From contig NZ_FOGO01000001.1 in assembly GCF_900111245.1 (NCBI RefSeq), positions 248,001-312,000 on the forward strand: a stretch of DNA of 64,000 nt, given 5' to 3'. Position numbers and translations under genes: made by a program. Shown here piece after piece: positions 31,217 through 40,135 of the stretch. The first letter of the stretch is position 1; each line of letters starts with the position of its first letter. The stretch comes from Streptomyces qinglanensis (GTDB lineage Bacteria; Actinomycetota; Actinomycetes; Streptomycetales; Streptomycetaceae). The notes under the pieces are model-generated. The model did not search any database, was not told the origin of the DNA, and saw nothing but the letters and a program-made list of their open reading frames with translations.

Positions 31217-32209
31217 TCAGCGGCTGGGCGGCGGGGCCGCGTGCGGGACGGCTTCCTCGGCCGCCAGCACGTGGGTGAGCAGCCGCTGGCGGGCCGGGGA
31301 GAGCCGCCCCCGGTTCCAGTGCGAGGCGGTGAAACAGGCCGCTGCCGTCCGGGGGCCGACGGTGGCCCGGCCCGCCTCGAAGTACCCTTCCCGCCAGCAG
31401 GCCGCCACCTTGCGCACCGCATCGGCATGCCGGGCCACTGCGGCGCGGTGCTCCTCCGGGAAGGCGTGCAGTGCCTCTTCGCGCGGGATGCGCCAGTACG
31501 CGGCGATCCGGGCGGCGGCCTGCTCCCGCGCCACCCGGGCGCCGCCCACCGCCACACCCCGGGGGCCGTTGCCGGTCTGCCGGCTCAGCGCGTGCCACAC
31601 CCCGCGGTGCTCCCGGCCGACGATGCCCAGCCCGGCGAAGAGCTCCCGCAGGATCAGCAGCGAGTGCCGCCAGGCCGCGGACCGGTCCTCCCCGCCGGGG
31701 TGCCGGGCGTGGTGGTCCAGCCAGGCGAAGGAGTCGATGCTGAAGAGATCGTGCGCGTAGGGCATCGAAGCCGGACCGCCGAACAGATAGTGCTCGTGCT
31801 CGTAGACCACCGGCACCGGCCGGGTACGCGCTCCCTGGCACCGGGCGAACCGGTGCAGCAGCGCGGTGCGCAACTCGGCGGCGTCCTGCGGTCCGAACGC
31901 CTGGAAGCGCACCCGGACCGCGGGGTCCTGGTGTGTGAAGAAGAAGTTCCGCGCCCGTTCGGCGCCCAGGAACTCCCGTGCGACGACGCCGAGTTCGGCA
32001 CAGAACTCGGCCCGGGCCCGCGCGTCCCGCGCCACGGTCAGATTGACCTGCGCCCAGGGCGCTCCGGCCCCGGCGTCCCGGGCGGCGGCGAGCCCTGCGG
32101 ACAGCCCCGCCGACAGCGCCGCGCGGCCCCGCGACCGCAGCTCCCGAAGCCGTCCCACGACCGCGGGCCGGGCCCGCGCCGGACGCAGCAGATACCAACC
32201 CTCGGGCAA
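31217..32209 (-). CDS. Thiopeptide-type bacteriocin biosynthesis protein (SpaB_C/LanB elimination-domain family)
   Basis: A 330-residue stand-alone protein of the SpaB_C / thiopep_ocin family, the domain that eliminates glutamate from glutamylated Ser/Thr in LanB enzymes or forms pyridine rings in thiopeptides. Family pattern: ARNFFFTHQDPAVRVRFQAF, then VYEHEHYLFGGPASMPYAHDLFSIDSFAWLDHH and a C-terminal LSPARQRLLTHVLAAEEA. No glutamylation-domain partner is in the window. The start appears to be TTG at 32209, with GGGGG six bases before it; no good ATG or GTG exists. With the precursor and YcaO genes 20 kb to the left it is a third RiPP-like element of the locus. Confidence 0.8.
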   Translation of the reverse strand: MPEGWYLLRPARARPAVVGRLRELRSRGRAALSAGLSAGLAAARDAGAGAPWAQVNLTVARDARARAEFCAELGVVAREFLGAERARNFFFTHQDPAVRVRFQAFGPQDAAELRTALLHRFARCQGARTRPVPVVYEHEHYLFGGPASMPYAHDLFSIDSFAWLDHHARHPGGEDRSAAWRHSLLILRELFAGLGIVGREHRGVWHALSRQTGNGPRGVAVGGARVAREQAAARIAAYWRIPREEALHAFPEEHRAAVARHADAVRKVAACWREGYFEAGRATVGPRTAAACFTASHWNRGRLSPARQRLLTHVLAAEEAVPHAAPPPSR

Positions 32210-32417
32210 TTCCCGCCCCCTTCACCACTGATCGCGCCGCCCGCGATCACGTCCTGCAAGGGAGGTGCCCACCGGTCGGGGCGCCCAACAACCGCCCCAT
32301 ATTCTTCATACGACCGGCAGTTGTACGCCGGTGCGGAGAGGTGGAGCGGCGGGCGCCGGAGCGTCTGCGTATCCGGCCGCGGCGCGGGCGGCGCCCCACG
32401 CGGGTCCCAGGCGCCCG

Positions 32418-32719
32418 TCGCGGTCGAGGACGCTCACCGCGACGAGCGCACCGGGACGCCGGTGGGACCGCCCGACGCGGGCGAGAGCACCCGTCGCCGG
32501 CAAGAGCCCCCGGCGCCAAGCGGCTGCCGGACGCCGGCGAGAGCACCCGAAGCGGACCAGAGCGGCCGACGCAGGCCAGAGCGGCCGGCGCGGACCAGAG
32601 CACCCGGCCCACGCAGGACACCCCGACGCGGGCGAGAGCACCCGTCGCGGAAGCGAGCACTCGACGTGGGCGAGAGCGACCGATGCGGGCAAGAGCGCTC
32701 GACGTGGGCGGGAGCGCCC
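32418..32719. repeat. Degenerate 19-bp tandem repeat array
   Basis: Head-to-tail copies of a 19-bp unit, consensus near GACGCGGGCGAGAGCACCC. Twelve units run in near-exact 19-bp register from 32474 to 32719, with an 18-bp step once at about 32530; one more in-register unit starts at 32455, and shifted copies reach back to about 32418. The period is not a multiple of three and no reading frame is favoured, so it is non-coding. It fills most of the 531-bp gap between the SpaB_C-like gene and the TPR gene. There are no unique spacers, so it is not a CRISPR array. Confidence 0.85.
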
Positions 32720-32740
32720 GTCGCCCAGAGGGCACACGCC

Positions 32741-34447
32741 TCAGCGCGCCTCCGCTCCGGGGGCGGCGCTCTCGGCGGCGGCCGCGGGGCCGTCGTCCTG
32801 CGCGCTGCGCCTGCCGGGCGCGGCCAGGGCGGCGGCCCGTTCGCGTGCGGTGGCCGCCAGGGCCGACCGGCCGACCGCGTCGGCGAGTCGGGCCTGGCCG
32901 AGCCAGTTGTAGGGGCTGGTGGGGCGCAGGGCGAGGCGTTCGCTCAGCAGGGTGCGGGCCAGGTCCAGCCGCCCGGCGCGCAGCGCCGCCTCCAGGAGGG
33001 TGCGCTGCACCGCGTCCCGCTGCGCGTGGCTGCCGCCGAACGTCGCGAACCGGCCGCGCAGCGGGAAGAGCAGGTCGACGGCGTCCTCGTACCGCTCCTG
33101 GGTGAAGGCGACGAGCGCCCGGCAGACCGGCAGCCCGATCTCGGCCGTCATGGTGTGGTTGGTGACGCCCGGATGCGGATGCGTCGCCCACTCCTCGCGG
33201 TCGGCCAGCAGGGCTTCGGCCTCGCGCACCCGTCCCGCGCCGAGACAGGCCATGACGGCGTGGGTGTCGTTGAAGGCGTAGTGCGGTCCGTCGCGGCGGG
33301 CGGCCCAGGCGTCGGCCAGCGGGGCCCACCGGTCCCCGACCGCCGCGCGGTCGTCGTCGCCTCCCAGGTGGAACCGCCACAGCAGCGAGGAGGCGTCCAG
33401 CAGTTCGAGGGCGAGTCCGCTGGTGACCGCGGGGTCGAGCGCGGCGTCGTAGATCTCCAGCACGCGGTGCGTGTCGCCCGCCTCCAGCGCGTAGAGGGCG
33501 TAGTGCCACCAGTTGTGCACCGCCATCATGTTGTCGTCGCCCCACTCCCGCCTGCGGGCGTCGAGAAAGCGGAGGCCCTCCGCGAACCTGCCCTGCATCT
33601 CCAGGGTGTGCACGACGGCGTGGATGCCCCACACGTCGCCCGGCTGCCGCTCCACGGCCGCCCGGGCGGTCTCCTCGGCCCGGGCGTAGTGCCCGGACTC
33701 CTCCAGCCCGAAGCCGAGCATGCCCAGCAGCGGGCCGTAGTGCGGATCCTCCTCGTCCCAGGCTGTCAGCGCTCCGGCGATCCGGTCGCGCAGCGCGGCG
33801 GCGTTCCCGGTGAAGAAGTCGATCTGGTGTCCGACGGCCAGCGCCAGGGCGTCCCGGGGCCAGGCGACGGCGATCTCGCGCAGCACCGCACCGGCCCGCG
33901 CGATGTCCCCGTCCAGCCAGGCGGCAGCGGCGGTCAGATGCGCCTGTTCGCGTGCCGTGCAGGCCCCGTCGTCCGCCGCGGCCCGGAAGCGCGCGAACTC
34001 CTGGCGTGCCGCGGCCGCCTGGCTCTCCTCGGTGCCGAGCAGTCCGAGATAGGCGGCGAACGCCTGGCCCAGCGGCGCGTCGGGCGCCACTCGGCGCAGC
34101 TCCGCGACGGACTCCGCGACGTCGCCGCGGAAGAAGAGCAGCGAGTCGACGGCACTCTCGTACCAGGTGGCCGCGGCCTCGCCCGCCTCTCCGCTGCCGA
34201 GCCCGCTCAGCTCCAGCCCGTGCCGGTCCCGCCGTCCCGAAGGGCGGCCACTCCCGGCCGCGAATCCGCCCGCACCGGCCACGCTGGTGTCGGCGGACGC
34301 GCGCGCGTGTGCCGACACAGCGTCAGCGAGTGCGGCGTCTGCGGGTGCGGCGTCAGCCGGGGCGGCGTCCGGGCCCTTCGGTGCCGTCGGCGCCGCCCGC
34401 CCTGTCGTTCCGCCTGCCGCGTCCCCCGCGCCCGGTACGCCGCCCAT
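32741..34447 (-). CDS. Tetratricopeptide-repeat protein, TTC38-like
   Basis: Protein of up to 568 residues built of TPR-like helical pairs. The central segment GIHAVVHTLEMQGRFAEGLRFLDARR, followed by NNMMAVHNWWHYALYALEAGD-like sequence, matches the conserved core of the TTC38 family, whose biochemical role is unclear. Repeats continue to the C-terminus (YNWLGQARLADAVG). The first ~95 residues are Ala/Gly/Asp-rich and overlap the upstream pentapeptide-repeat gene by 95 bp, so the real start may lie further in; the folded part begins near GEAAATWYESAVDSLLFF. Confidence 0.8.
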   Translation of the reverse strand: MGGVPGAGDAAGGTTGRAAPTAPKGPDAAPADAAPADAALADAVSAHARASADTSVAGAGGFAAGSGRPSGRRDRHGLELSGLGSGEAGEAAATWYESAVDSLLFFRGDVAESVAELRRVAPDAPLGQAFAAYLGLLGTEESQAAAARQEFARFRAAADDGACTAREQAHLTAAAAWLDGDIARAGAVLREIAVAWPRDALALAVGHQIDFFTGNAAALRDRIAGALTAWDEEDPHYGPLLGMLGFGLEESGHYARAEETARAAVERQPGDVWGIHAVVHTLEMQGRFAEGLRFLDARRREWGDDNMMAVHNWWHYALYALEAGDTHRVLEIYDAALDPAVTSGLALELLDASSLLWRFHLGGDDDRAAVGDRWAPLADAWAARRDGPHYAFNDTHAVMACLGAGRVREAEALLADREEWATHPHPGVTNHTMTAEIGLPVCRALVAFTQERYEDAVDLLFPLRGRFATFGGSHAQRDAVQRTLLEAALRAGRLDLARTLLSERLALRPTSPYNWLGQARLADAVGRSALAATARERAAALAAPGRRSAQDDGPAAAAESAAPGAEAR

Positions 34448-35336
34448 TGCCGCTCCTCCCGCCGAGACCGCTGCCCCCGCCGACCGGGGCGGCCTTCCCC
34501 GGCGGCATACCCCGTGCCCGGTGCGGAGCCTCGTGCCGCGCGGGTGAAGATCCGGACGGCCAGTGGACAGGACGGGTCAGTGCGCCGGGGACGGTGGTGG
34601 TCCCGTCGCCGTGGGCGGCGTTCAGTTGCGGCTGGGTCAGGAAGAGCGCGTCCGCCAGGTCGGCGCCCCGCAGATCGGCGTCGCGCAGATCGGCGCCCAG
34701 CAGGTCGGCCCGGTGCAGATCGGCCCCGCGCAGGTCGGCGGCGATCAGCAGCGCGCCGCGCAGCGTGGTTCCGCGCAGTTGCCCGTCCCGCAGCCGCGCG
34801 CCCACCAGGTCGGCGTGCCGCAGGTCGCGCCCGCCGAGGCCGCGCCGCACCCGTTCGCTGACCTCTTCGAGCACCGGCCCCACGCGCGCCCGCCAGGCGG
34901 TCACATCCACACCGCGCAGCTCCGCCGCGTCCCCGTCGACCAGCGCCTCGATCTCCGCGATCAGGGGACGCGCCGCACCGCCGTGCCCGGTCGCCTCGGC
35001 TTCGGTGAGCAGCCACAGCAGTTCGTGCAGCGGCCTCGTCACCCGGAAGACGGCGAACATTTCCGGCCCCGGTGTCAGCTCGGGCCGCGCGGTCACCCGC
35101 TGCCCGGCCCCGTAGCAGTCGAAGACGGCGCAGCCGGTGAACCCGCTCGCGCGCAGCCCCGCATGGATCGAGCACCGGTTCTCCGCGGTCAGGTGCGTGC
35201 ACCGCTGACCGGCCGGCTTGTCGGCGGCGAAGTCCGCCGAGGCGGTGAACGGCAGTGCCACGCAGCACAGCCCCGCGCACCGCTCGCAGTCGGCCCGCAG
35301 CCGCTGCCCGTTCCCCTGGCTTCCTGACCCGCTCAT
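34353..35336 (-). CDS. Pentapeptide-repeat protein with cysteine-rich N-terminus
   Basis: A 327-residue protein. Residues ~15-80 hold a cysteine cluster (DCERCAGLCC, CTHL, RCSIH, GCAVFDCYG) like the YkgJ-type metal or Fe-S binding region. Residues ~170-235 form a pentapeptide-repeat quadrilateral helix with A(D/N)LxxA units (ADLVGARLRD, ADLRGADLHRADLLGADLRDADLRGADLADA). The last ~80 residues are low-complexity and Arg/Gly-rich, and this part overlaps the start of the TPR gene. The role is unknown; pentapeptide folds often mimic DNA or form scaffolds. Confidence 0.85.
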   Translation of the reverse strand: MSGSGSQGNGQRLRADCERCAGLCCVALPFTASADFAADKPAGQRCTHLTAENRCSIHAGLRASGFTGCAVFDCYGAGQRVTARPELTPGPEMFAVFRVTRPLHELLWLLTEAEATGHGGAARPLIAEIEALVDGDAAELRGVDVTAWRARVGPVLEEVSERVRRGLGGRDLRHADLVGARLRDGQLRGTTLRGALLIAADLRGADLHRADLLGADLRDADLRGADLADALFLTQPQLNAAHGDGTTTVPGALTRPVHWPSGSSPARHEAPHRARGMPPGKAAPVGGGSGLGGRSGNGRRTGRGGRGRRNDRAGGADGTEGPGRRPG

Positions 35337-35380
35337 CTCCCCAACCTAACCCGCCCCGAGCAGGATCGATCACGCACCGG

Positions 35381-35450
35381 AGGGCCGAGCACCGGGCCGG
35401 GGGCCACCGGGCCGGGGGGCCGAGCACCGGGCCGGGGGCCGAGTACCAGG
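35381..35450. repeat. Imperfect direct repeats in the MTase/pentapeptide intergenic gap
   Basis: Three to four imperfect copies of a unit near GGGCCGAGCACCGGGCCGG lie between the pentapeptide-repeat start and the methyltransferase stop. No reading frame is apparent. It is probably a GC-rich slippage product at the operon junction. Confidence 0.6.
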
Positions 35451-35495
35451 GGGCCGTCCCCGGGGCCGGTCCCGCACCGGGCGGCCGGGTGCCGG

Positions 35496-36305
35496 TCAGG
35501 GCTTGCGCGCCACGGCCCCGAACTGGGCGACGCTCTTCTCGTCCTCCGCCGCGTATCCGGGGCGCCAGCGCGCGCACGAGACGATTCCGGGCTCCAGCAG
35601 CTCCAGTCCCCGGAAGAAGCGGGCGACCTCGGCGCCGGTGCGGGCGGTGATGGGCGGCGTGGCGTTCTCGTTCCAGAACTCCATCGCCTCGGCGTTGGCC
35701 TCGCCCCCCAGTTCGAGCGTGGGATGGGTGAGCGCCAGATAGCTGCCGGAAGGTACGGCCGACATCAGGGTCCGCACGATCTGCGCGGCCTCGTCCGTGT
35801 CGGCGACGAAGTTCAGGATGCCCAGCAGTATGACGGCGACCGGCCGGGTGAAGTCCAGGGTGTCCTCGGCAGCGTCCAGGATCGCCCGGGGCTGGTGGGC
35901 GTCGGCCGCGATGTAGTCCGTCTCTCCCTCCGGGGAGCCGACGAGGAGCGCGCGGGCGTGGGTGAGGACGGTGGGGTCGTTGTCGACGTAGACGATCCGC
36001 GCGGTGGGCGCCGTCCGCTGCGCCACCTGGTGGGTGTTGTCCACGGTGGGCAGGCCGGTGCCGATGTCGAGGAACTGGCGGATGCCCGCCTCGCCCGCCA
36101 GGAACCGCACGGCGCGGCCGAGGAAGGCGCGGTCCGCACGGGCCACCTCGCGGATGCTGGGGTACATGGTGGTGATGTGGTCGCCGACCTGCTGGTCGAC
36201 GTCGTAGTAGTCCTTGCCGCCCAGCCAGTAGTTCCACACCCTGGCGTTCTGCGCGACGTGCGCGACGGGGGGCGGCTCTCCCGGCGGGTCGCTGCGTTCG
36301 CTCAC
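35496..36305 (-). CDS. SAM-dependent methyltransferase (DUF574/Methyltransf_19 family)
   Basis: A 269-residue protein of the large actinobacterial DUF574 family. Conserved features are ARVWNYWLGGKDYYDVDQQVGD at the N-terminus, the SAM-binding loop QFLDIGTGLPTVDNTHQVAQ, YVDNDPTVLTHARALL, and VAVILLGILNFVADTDEA. The physiological substrate is unknown. GTG at 36305 is chosen because GGAGAGG lies eight bases before it; an upstream GTG at 36347 is also in frame. It is divergent from the molybdate genes. Confidence 0.88.
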   Translation of the reverse strand: MSERSDPPGEPPPVAHVAQNARVWNYWLGGKDYYDVDQQVGDHITTMYPSIREVARADRAFLGRAVRFLAGEAGIRQFLDIGTGLPTVDNTHQVAQRTAPTARIVYVDNDPTVLTHARALLVGSPEGETDYIAADAHQPRAILDAAEDTLDFTRPVAVILLGILNFVADTDEAAQIVRTLMSAVPSGSYLALTHPTLELGGEANAEAMEFWNENATPPITARTGAEVARFFRGLELLEPGIVSCARWRPGYAAEDEKSVAQFGAVARKP

Positions 36306-36538
36306 GTTGGCGCCCTCTCCACTCGACGGCTGCACTGGAGCTGTCACCGAGTCTAGGCCGCCCCGCCGGTACTCCGGCAGCGCAGCGCGGCGGACGGCCC
36401 CGGCGGACTGGCCCCGGCGGACGGCTCCGGCCGGGAGCGGCCGAGGGTTGGCACTTCCTCCAGTCGAGGCTGGCAGATGCTATAGGAAGAGCGCCCATGC
36501 ATTGCAGATGCGAGCACAGAACCCATACGTTGACGCAC

Positions 36539-36934
36539 ATGCAGTCGTACACGATCGGCCAGGCCGCGCGCCTGCTCGGCGTCAGCCCGGACACGGCCAG
36601 ACGCTGGGCGGACGCGGGGCGGGTCGCCACCCACCGCGACGAGAGCGGGCGCCGTGTGATCCAGGGGCGCGATCTGGCGGCCTTCTCCGTCGCACTCGGC
36701 CAGCACACCGGCGAGGACGAGGAGGCGCCCTACACCTCGGCCCGCAACGCGTTCCCCGGCATCGTCACGGCCATCAAGCTGGGCGATGTCGCGGCACAGG
36801 TCGAGATCCAGGCGGGGCCGCACCGGCTGGTCTCGCTGCTGACCCGGGAGGCCGTGGAGGAGCTGGGGCTGGAGGTCGGCATGCAGGCCACCGCCCGGGT
36901 GAAGTCGACGAACGTGCACATCGACCGCCCCTGA
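36539..36934 (+). CDS. HTH-TOBE molybdate-responsive regulator (molbindin-like)
   Basis: A 131-residue protein with an N-terminal MerR/excisionase-type helix-turn-helix (SYTIGQAARLLGVSPDTARRWADAGRV) and a C-terminal TOBE/Mop domain (SARNAFPGIVTAIKLGDVAAQVEIQ, TREAVEELGLEVGMQATARVKSTNV) that binds molybdate. It replaces ModE in many actinobacteria and probably represses the modA-modBC genes downstream when molybdate is plentiful. ATG at 36539 starts the conserved domain; an upstream in-frame ATG at 36497 is less likely. A direct repeat GCAGATGC occurs at 36473 and 36504, in the likely promoter. Confidence 0.9.
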   Translation: MQSYTIGQAARLLGVSPDTARRWADAGRVATHRDESGRRVIQGRDLAAFSVALGQHTGEDEEAPYTSARNAFPGIVTAIKLGDVAAQVEIQAGPHRLVSLLTREAVEELGLEVGMQATARVKSTNVHIDRP

Positions 36935-36972
36935 GCGCTGCGGGCGCAGGCCGCCGTCCCGGCCGCGCCCGC

Positions 36973-37026
36973 AGCCCCGTCCACCTCCACAGCCCCGTCC
37001 ACCTCCACAGCCCCGTCCACCTCCAC
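36973..37026 (+). repeat. Three perfect 18-bp direct repeats before modA
   Basis: AGCCCCGTCCACCTCCAC occurs three times without interruption between the regulator stop (36934) and the modA start (37096). It is unstructured C-rich RNA if transcribed. It may be a slippage product or a leader element. Confidence 0.85.
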
Positions 37027-37095
37027 AGCCACGCCCCGCACCGTCGCCGCCCGTTCCGCCGCGTCCCCCGCACGCGCCGCCCCAGGAGTAGCCGT

Positions 37096-37887
37096 ATGCC
37101 TTCCCCGGCCTTTTCCGCTCCGACACCGCGCCGGGCGCTCGCCGCGCTCGGCGCCGCCGCCCTGCTCCTCCCCCTCGCCGCGTGCGGCGACGACAACGCC
37201 GACAGCAGCGGCAGCGGGGGAAGGACCGAACTGACGGTGCTCGGTGCCGCGTCCCTCACCGACGTCTTCAAGGCGGCGGGCAAGGCGTATGAGAAGGAAC
37301 ACCCCGGCATCCGGGTGAAGTTCTCCTTCGCCGGTTCGCAGGCGCTGGCTGCGCAGGTCGAGCAGGGCGTGCCCGCGGATGTGCTGGCCACCGCGGACAC
37401 CACCACCATGCACGGCGTCCGCAGCGAGACCGGCAAACCTGCGGTCTTCGCCAGGAACCGGCTGGTCATCGCGACCGGCGAGGGCAACCCGAAGAAGGTG
37501 AAGGGCCTGGCGGACCTGACCGAAAGCTCGCTCAAGGTGGTGCTGGCCGCGCCCGAGGTGCCCGTCGGGCGCTACGGCAAGCAGGTGCTGGAGGCGCAGA
37601 AGCTGAAGGTGGAGCCCGTCTCGCAGGAGCCGGACGTCCGGGCGGTGCTCAGCAAGGTGGAACTGGGCGAGGCGGACGCCGGACTGGTCTACAAGACCGA
37701 CGCCGCCACGGTGCCCGGGAAGGTCGACGCCGTCGGCATACCCGACCGGCAGAACGCCATCGCCTCCTATCCCGCCGCCACCTTGAAGAGTTCCGAACAC
37801 CGCAAGGAGGCCGCGGCGTTCGTCCGCTGGCTGAGCACTCCCCCGGCGCAGAAACTGCTGCGCAAGGCCGGTTTCCAGCACCCGTGA
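37096..37887 (+). CDS. modA: Molybdate ABC transporter substrate-binding lipoprotein ModA
   Basis: A 263-residue binding protein. The signal sequence ends in a lipobox (LPLAACGDD), so the mature protein is anchored outside the membrane at the cysteine. The mature part starts LTVLGAASLTDVFKAAGKAYEKEHPGIRVKFSFAGSQALAAQVEQG, with the serines that ligate the oxyanion, and includes VLAAPEVPVGRYGKQVLEA and GEADAGLVYKTDA, all typical of ModA. It is translationally coupled to the permease-ATPase gene by a four-base overlap. Confidence 0.95.
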   Translation: MPSPAFSAPTPRRALAALGAAALLLPLAACGDDNADSSGSGGRTELTVLGAASLTDVFKAAGKAYEKEHPGIRVKFSFAGSQALAAQVEQGVPADVLATADTTTMHGVRSETGKPAVFARNRLVIATGEGNPKKVKGLADLTESSLKVVLAAPEVPVGRYGKQVLEAQKLKVEPVSQEPDVRAVLSKVELGEADAGLVYKTDAATVPGKVDAVGIPDRQNAIASYPAATLKSSEHRKEAAAFVRWLSTPPAQKLLRKAGFQHP

Positions 37888-40124
37888 CCGGCTCGCACCA
37901 GCCCGCGCACCAGCCCGGCCCGCATCCGCCCGGCCCGCACCCGCCCGCACCCGGCCCGTATGCGCCTGCGTCCGCCCCCGCACACGAACCGCGTCCGGAC
38001 CGGCGTCCCCGTATCGGCAGGCGCCGCACCGGGCCCCGGACGCCGCTCGCGCTGGCGGTACCGGCGCTGCTGGCGACGGGGTTCCTGCTGGTACCGCTGC
38101 TCGGCATCCTGGCGCGTACGGAGTGGGGGGCGCTCGGCTCCCATCTGGGCAGCGCGGGCGTCATCGACGCGGTGCGGCTCTCACTGCTGGTCTCCTTCGG
38201 CGCGCTCGCGCTCTCCCTGGTGCTGGGCGTGCCGCTGGCCTGGCTGCTGGCACGGGTGGACTTCCCGGGCAAGGCCCTGGTGCGGTCGCTGGTCCTGCTG
38301 CCGATGGTGCTGCCGCCGACCGTGGGCGGAGTGGCGCTGCTGCTCGGCTTCGGACGGCGGGGGCTGCTGGGCCCCTGGCTGGAGGACTCCTTCGGCATCG
38401 TCCTGCCGTTCCACACCTCGGGTGCCGTGGTCGCGGCGACGTTCGTGGCGATGCCGTTCCTGGTGATCAGCCTGGAGGGGACCCTCGCGGGGCTGCGGCC
38501 CGCCTACGAGGAGACGGCCGCCTCGCTGGGGGCCGGGCCGCTGCGGGTGTTCGGCACCGTGACGCTGCCGCTGGTGGCCCCGGGCCTGGCCGCGGGGGCG
38601 GCACTGACCTGGGCCCGGGCGCTGGGCGAGTTCGGGGCGACGATCACCTTCGCCGGGAATCTGCCGGAGTCGACGCAGACCCTGCCGCTCCAGGTGTACC
38701 TGCTGCTCCAGAACGAGCCGGAAGCGGCGACGTCGGTCTCGCTGCTGCTGCTCGCCATCGCCATGGCGGTGCTCGTCGGGCTGCGCGGCCGGTGGACCGG
38801 CGCCGGCGGCTCCCCCTCCGCAGGCGGTCGGCCCCGTCGCCGCCCCGGGCGGCGGGGGCGCCTGGCGGAGGAGGCGCCGCAGACCGCACCGGCCCCCGGC
38901 GGCACACCGCCGCCCGGCCCCGGCGCTCCCGGCCCCGGCGTCCCCGGCCCCGGCGTCCCCGGCCCCGGCGTCCCGGGAGCCCGCGAACCGGGCGACCTCC
39001 CGGACCCCGGCAGCCGGGCCGGGACCTGGCCGCTGCACGCCCGGGTCACCGGGTTCACCGAACTCACACTGGAGGCCGCGCCCGGCACCACGGTGGCGGT
39101 CGTCGGCCCCAACGGCGCGGGCAAGACGACACTGCTGCGGGCCCTCCTCGGCCTGACCCCGCGCGCCCGCGCCGAACTGGCCCTCGGCGACAGCGAGGTC
39201 GGCTCGCTGCCCCCGCACCGGCGCGGGGTGGCCTGGGTCCCGCAGGACGGCGCGCTCTTCCCGCATCTGACCGCGCTGTCGAACACGGCCTACGGGCTGC
39301 GCGCACAGGGCGTGGGACGCACCGAGGCACGCCGCCAGGCGCAGGAGTGGCTGTCGCGGCTGGGGGTCGGGCATCTGGCACACCGCAGGCCGGGCCAGCT
39401 CTCCGGCGGCCAGGCGGGCCGGGTGGCGCTGGCCCGCGCGCTGGCGGCCCGTCCCCGGCTGCTGCTGCTCGACGAGCCACTGGCCGCGCTCGACCAGACG
39501 ACGCGGGCGCAGGTGCGGCACACCCTGCGCGGCCATCTCTCCGGTTTCGGCGGGGTGTGCATGCTGGTCACGCACGATCCGGTGGAGGCGGTGTCGCTGG
39601 CCGACCGGGTGCTGGTGCTGGAGGACGGCCGGGCTCTCCAGGACGCTCCGCCCGCCGAGGTGACCCGGCATCCGCGTTCGCCGTGGGTGGCCCGGATGCT
39701 GGGCCGCAACGCGCTGCCGGGGACCGGCACGGGAGGCGGCACCCTGGCCCTGGACGACGGCGGCACCCTGGTGGTGGCGGACCCGGTGCCCGCAGGCGCT
39801 CCCGTCCTGGCGGTCATCGCCCCCGAGGCGGTCGCCCTGCACCGCGCACGGCCGCACGGCAGCCCCCGCAACGTACGGCGCGGAACGGTACGCGAGATCA
39901 CCGCGGTCGGCAGCCGGCTGCGGGTGCTGGTCGCGGCGGAGCCCGGTCCGGGGGGCTCGGCGGCCGCGGACGACCCGGCAGACGGCCCGGCAGACGCCCC
40001 GGCGGACGGCCCGGATCTGGTGGCCGAGATCACCGCGGAGGCCGCGGCCGAACTCGGACTGGCGGACGGCGCCGAGGTGTTCACCAGTGTCAAGGCCACG
40101 GAGATCACCCTCGTGGAGCGGTGA
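37884..40124 (+). CDS. Fused molybdate transporter permease-ATPase (ModB-ModC)
   Basis: A 746-residue fusion. Residues ~50-300 are the ModB permease with about five or six membrane spans and the EAA loop EETAASLGAGPLRVFGTVTLP. A Pro/Gly-rich linker (VPGPGVPGPGVPGA repeats) follows. Residues ~385-610 are the ModC ATPase with Walker A GPNGAGKTTLL, signature LSGGQAGRVALARALA, Walker B LLLLDEPLAALD and the switch histidine LVTHD. The end carries a TOBE (molybdate-binding) domain with VTAVGSRLRVLV-like and ITAEAAAELGLADGAEVFTSVKATEI segments. GTG start overlaps the modA stop. Confidence 0.93.
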   Translation: MTGSHQPAHQPGPHPPGPHPPAPGPYAPASAPAHEPRPDRRPRIGRRRTGPRTPLALAVPALLATGFLLVPLLGILARTEWGALGSHLGSAGVIDAVRLSLLVSFGALALSLVLGVPLAWLLARVDFPGKALVRSLVLLPMVLPPTVGGVALLLGFGRRGLLGPWLEDSFGIVLPFHTSGAVVAATFVAMPFLVISLEGTLAGLRPAYEETAASLGAGPLRVFGTVTLPLVAPGLAAGAALTWARALGEFGATITFAGNLPESTQTLPLQVYLLLQNEPEAATSVSLLLLAIAMAVLVGLRGRWTGAGGSPSAGGRPRRRPGRRGRLAEEAPQTAPAPGGTPPPGPGAPGPGVPGPGVPGPGVPGAREPGDLPDPGSRAGTWPLHARVTGFTELTLEAAPGTTVAVVGPNGAGKTTLLRALLGLTPRARAELALGDSEVGSLPPHRRGVAWVPQDGALFPHLTALSNTAYGLRAQGVGRTEARRQAQEWLSRLGVGHLAHRRPGQLSGGQAGRVALARALAARPRLLLLDEPLAALDQTTRAQVRHTLRGHLSGFGGVCMLVTHDPVEAVSLADRVLVLEDGRALQDAPPAEVTRHPRSPWVARMLGRNALPGTGTGGGTLALDDGGTLVVADPVPAGAPVLAVIAPEAVALHRARPHGSPRNVRRGTVREITAVGSRLRVLVAAEPGPGGSAAADDPADGPADAPADGPDLVAEITAEAAAELGLADGAEVFTSVKATEITLVER

Positions 40125-40135
40125 CCGGCGGCCCG

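Noticed and set aside
30685..31557. Leftward open frame of 290 codons crossing the intergenic region
   Set aside because: Overlaps the SpaB_C-like gene in a wrong frame, with Arg-rich random composition and no ribosome-binding site.
32418..32719. Possible CRISPR array
   Set aside because: Units are contiguous and 19 bp long with no unique spacers, and no cas genes are present.
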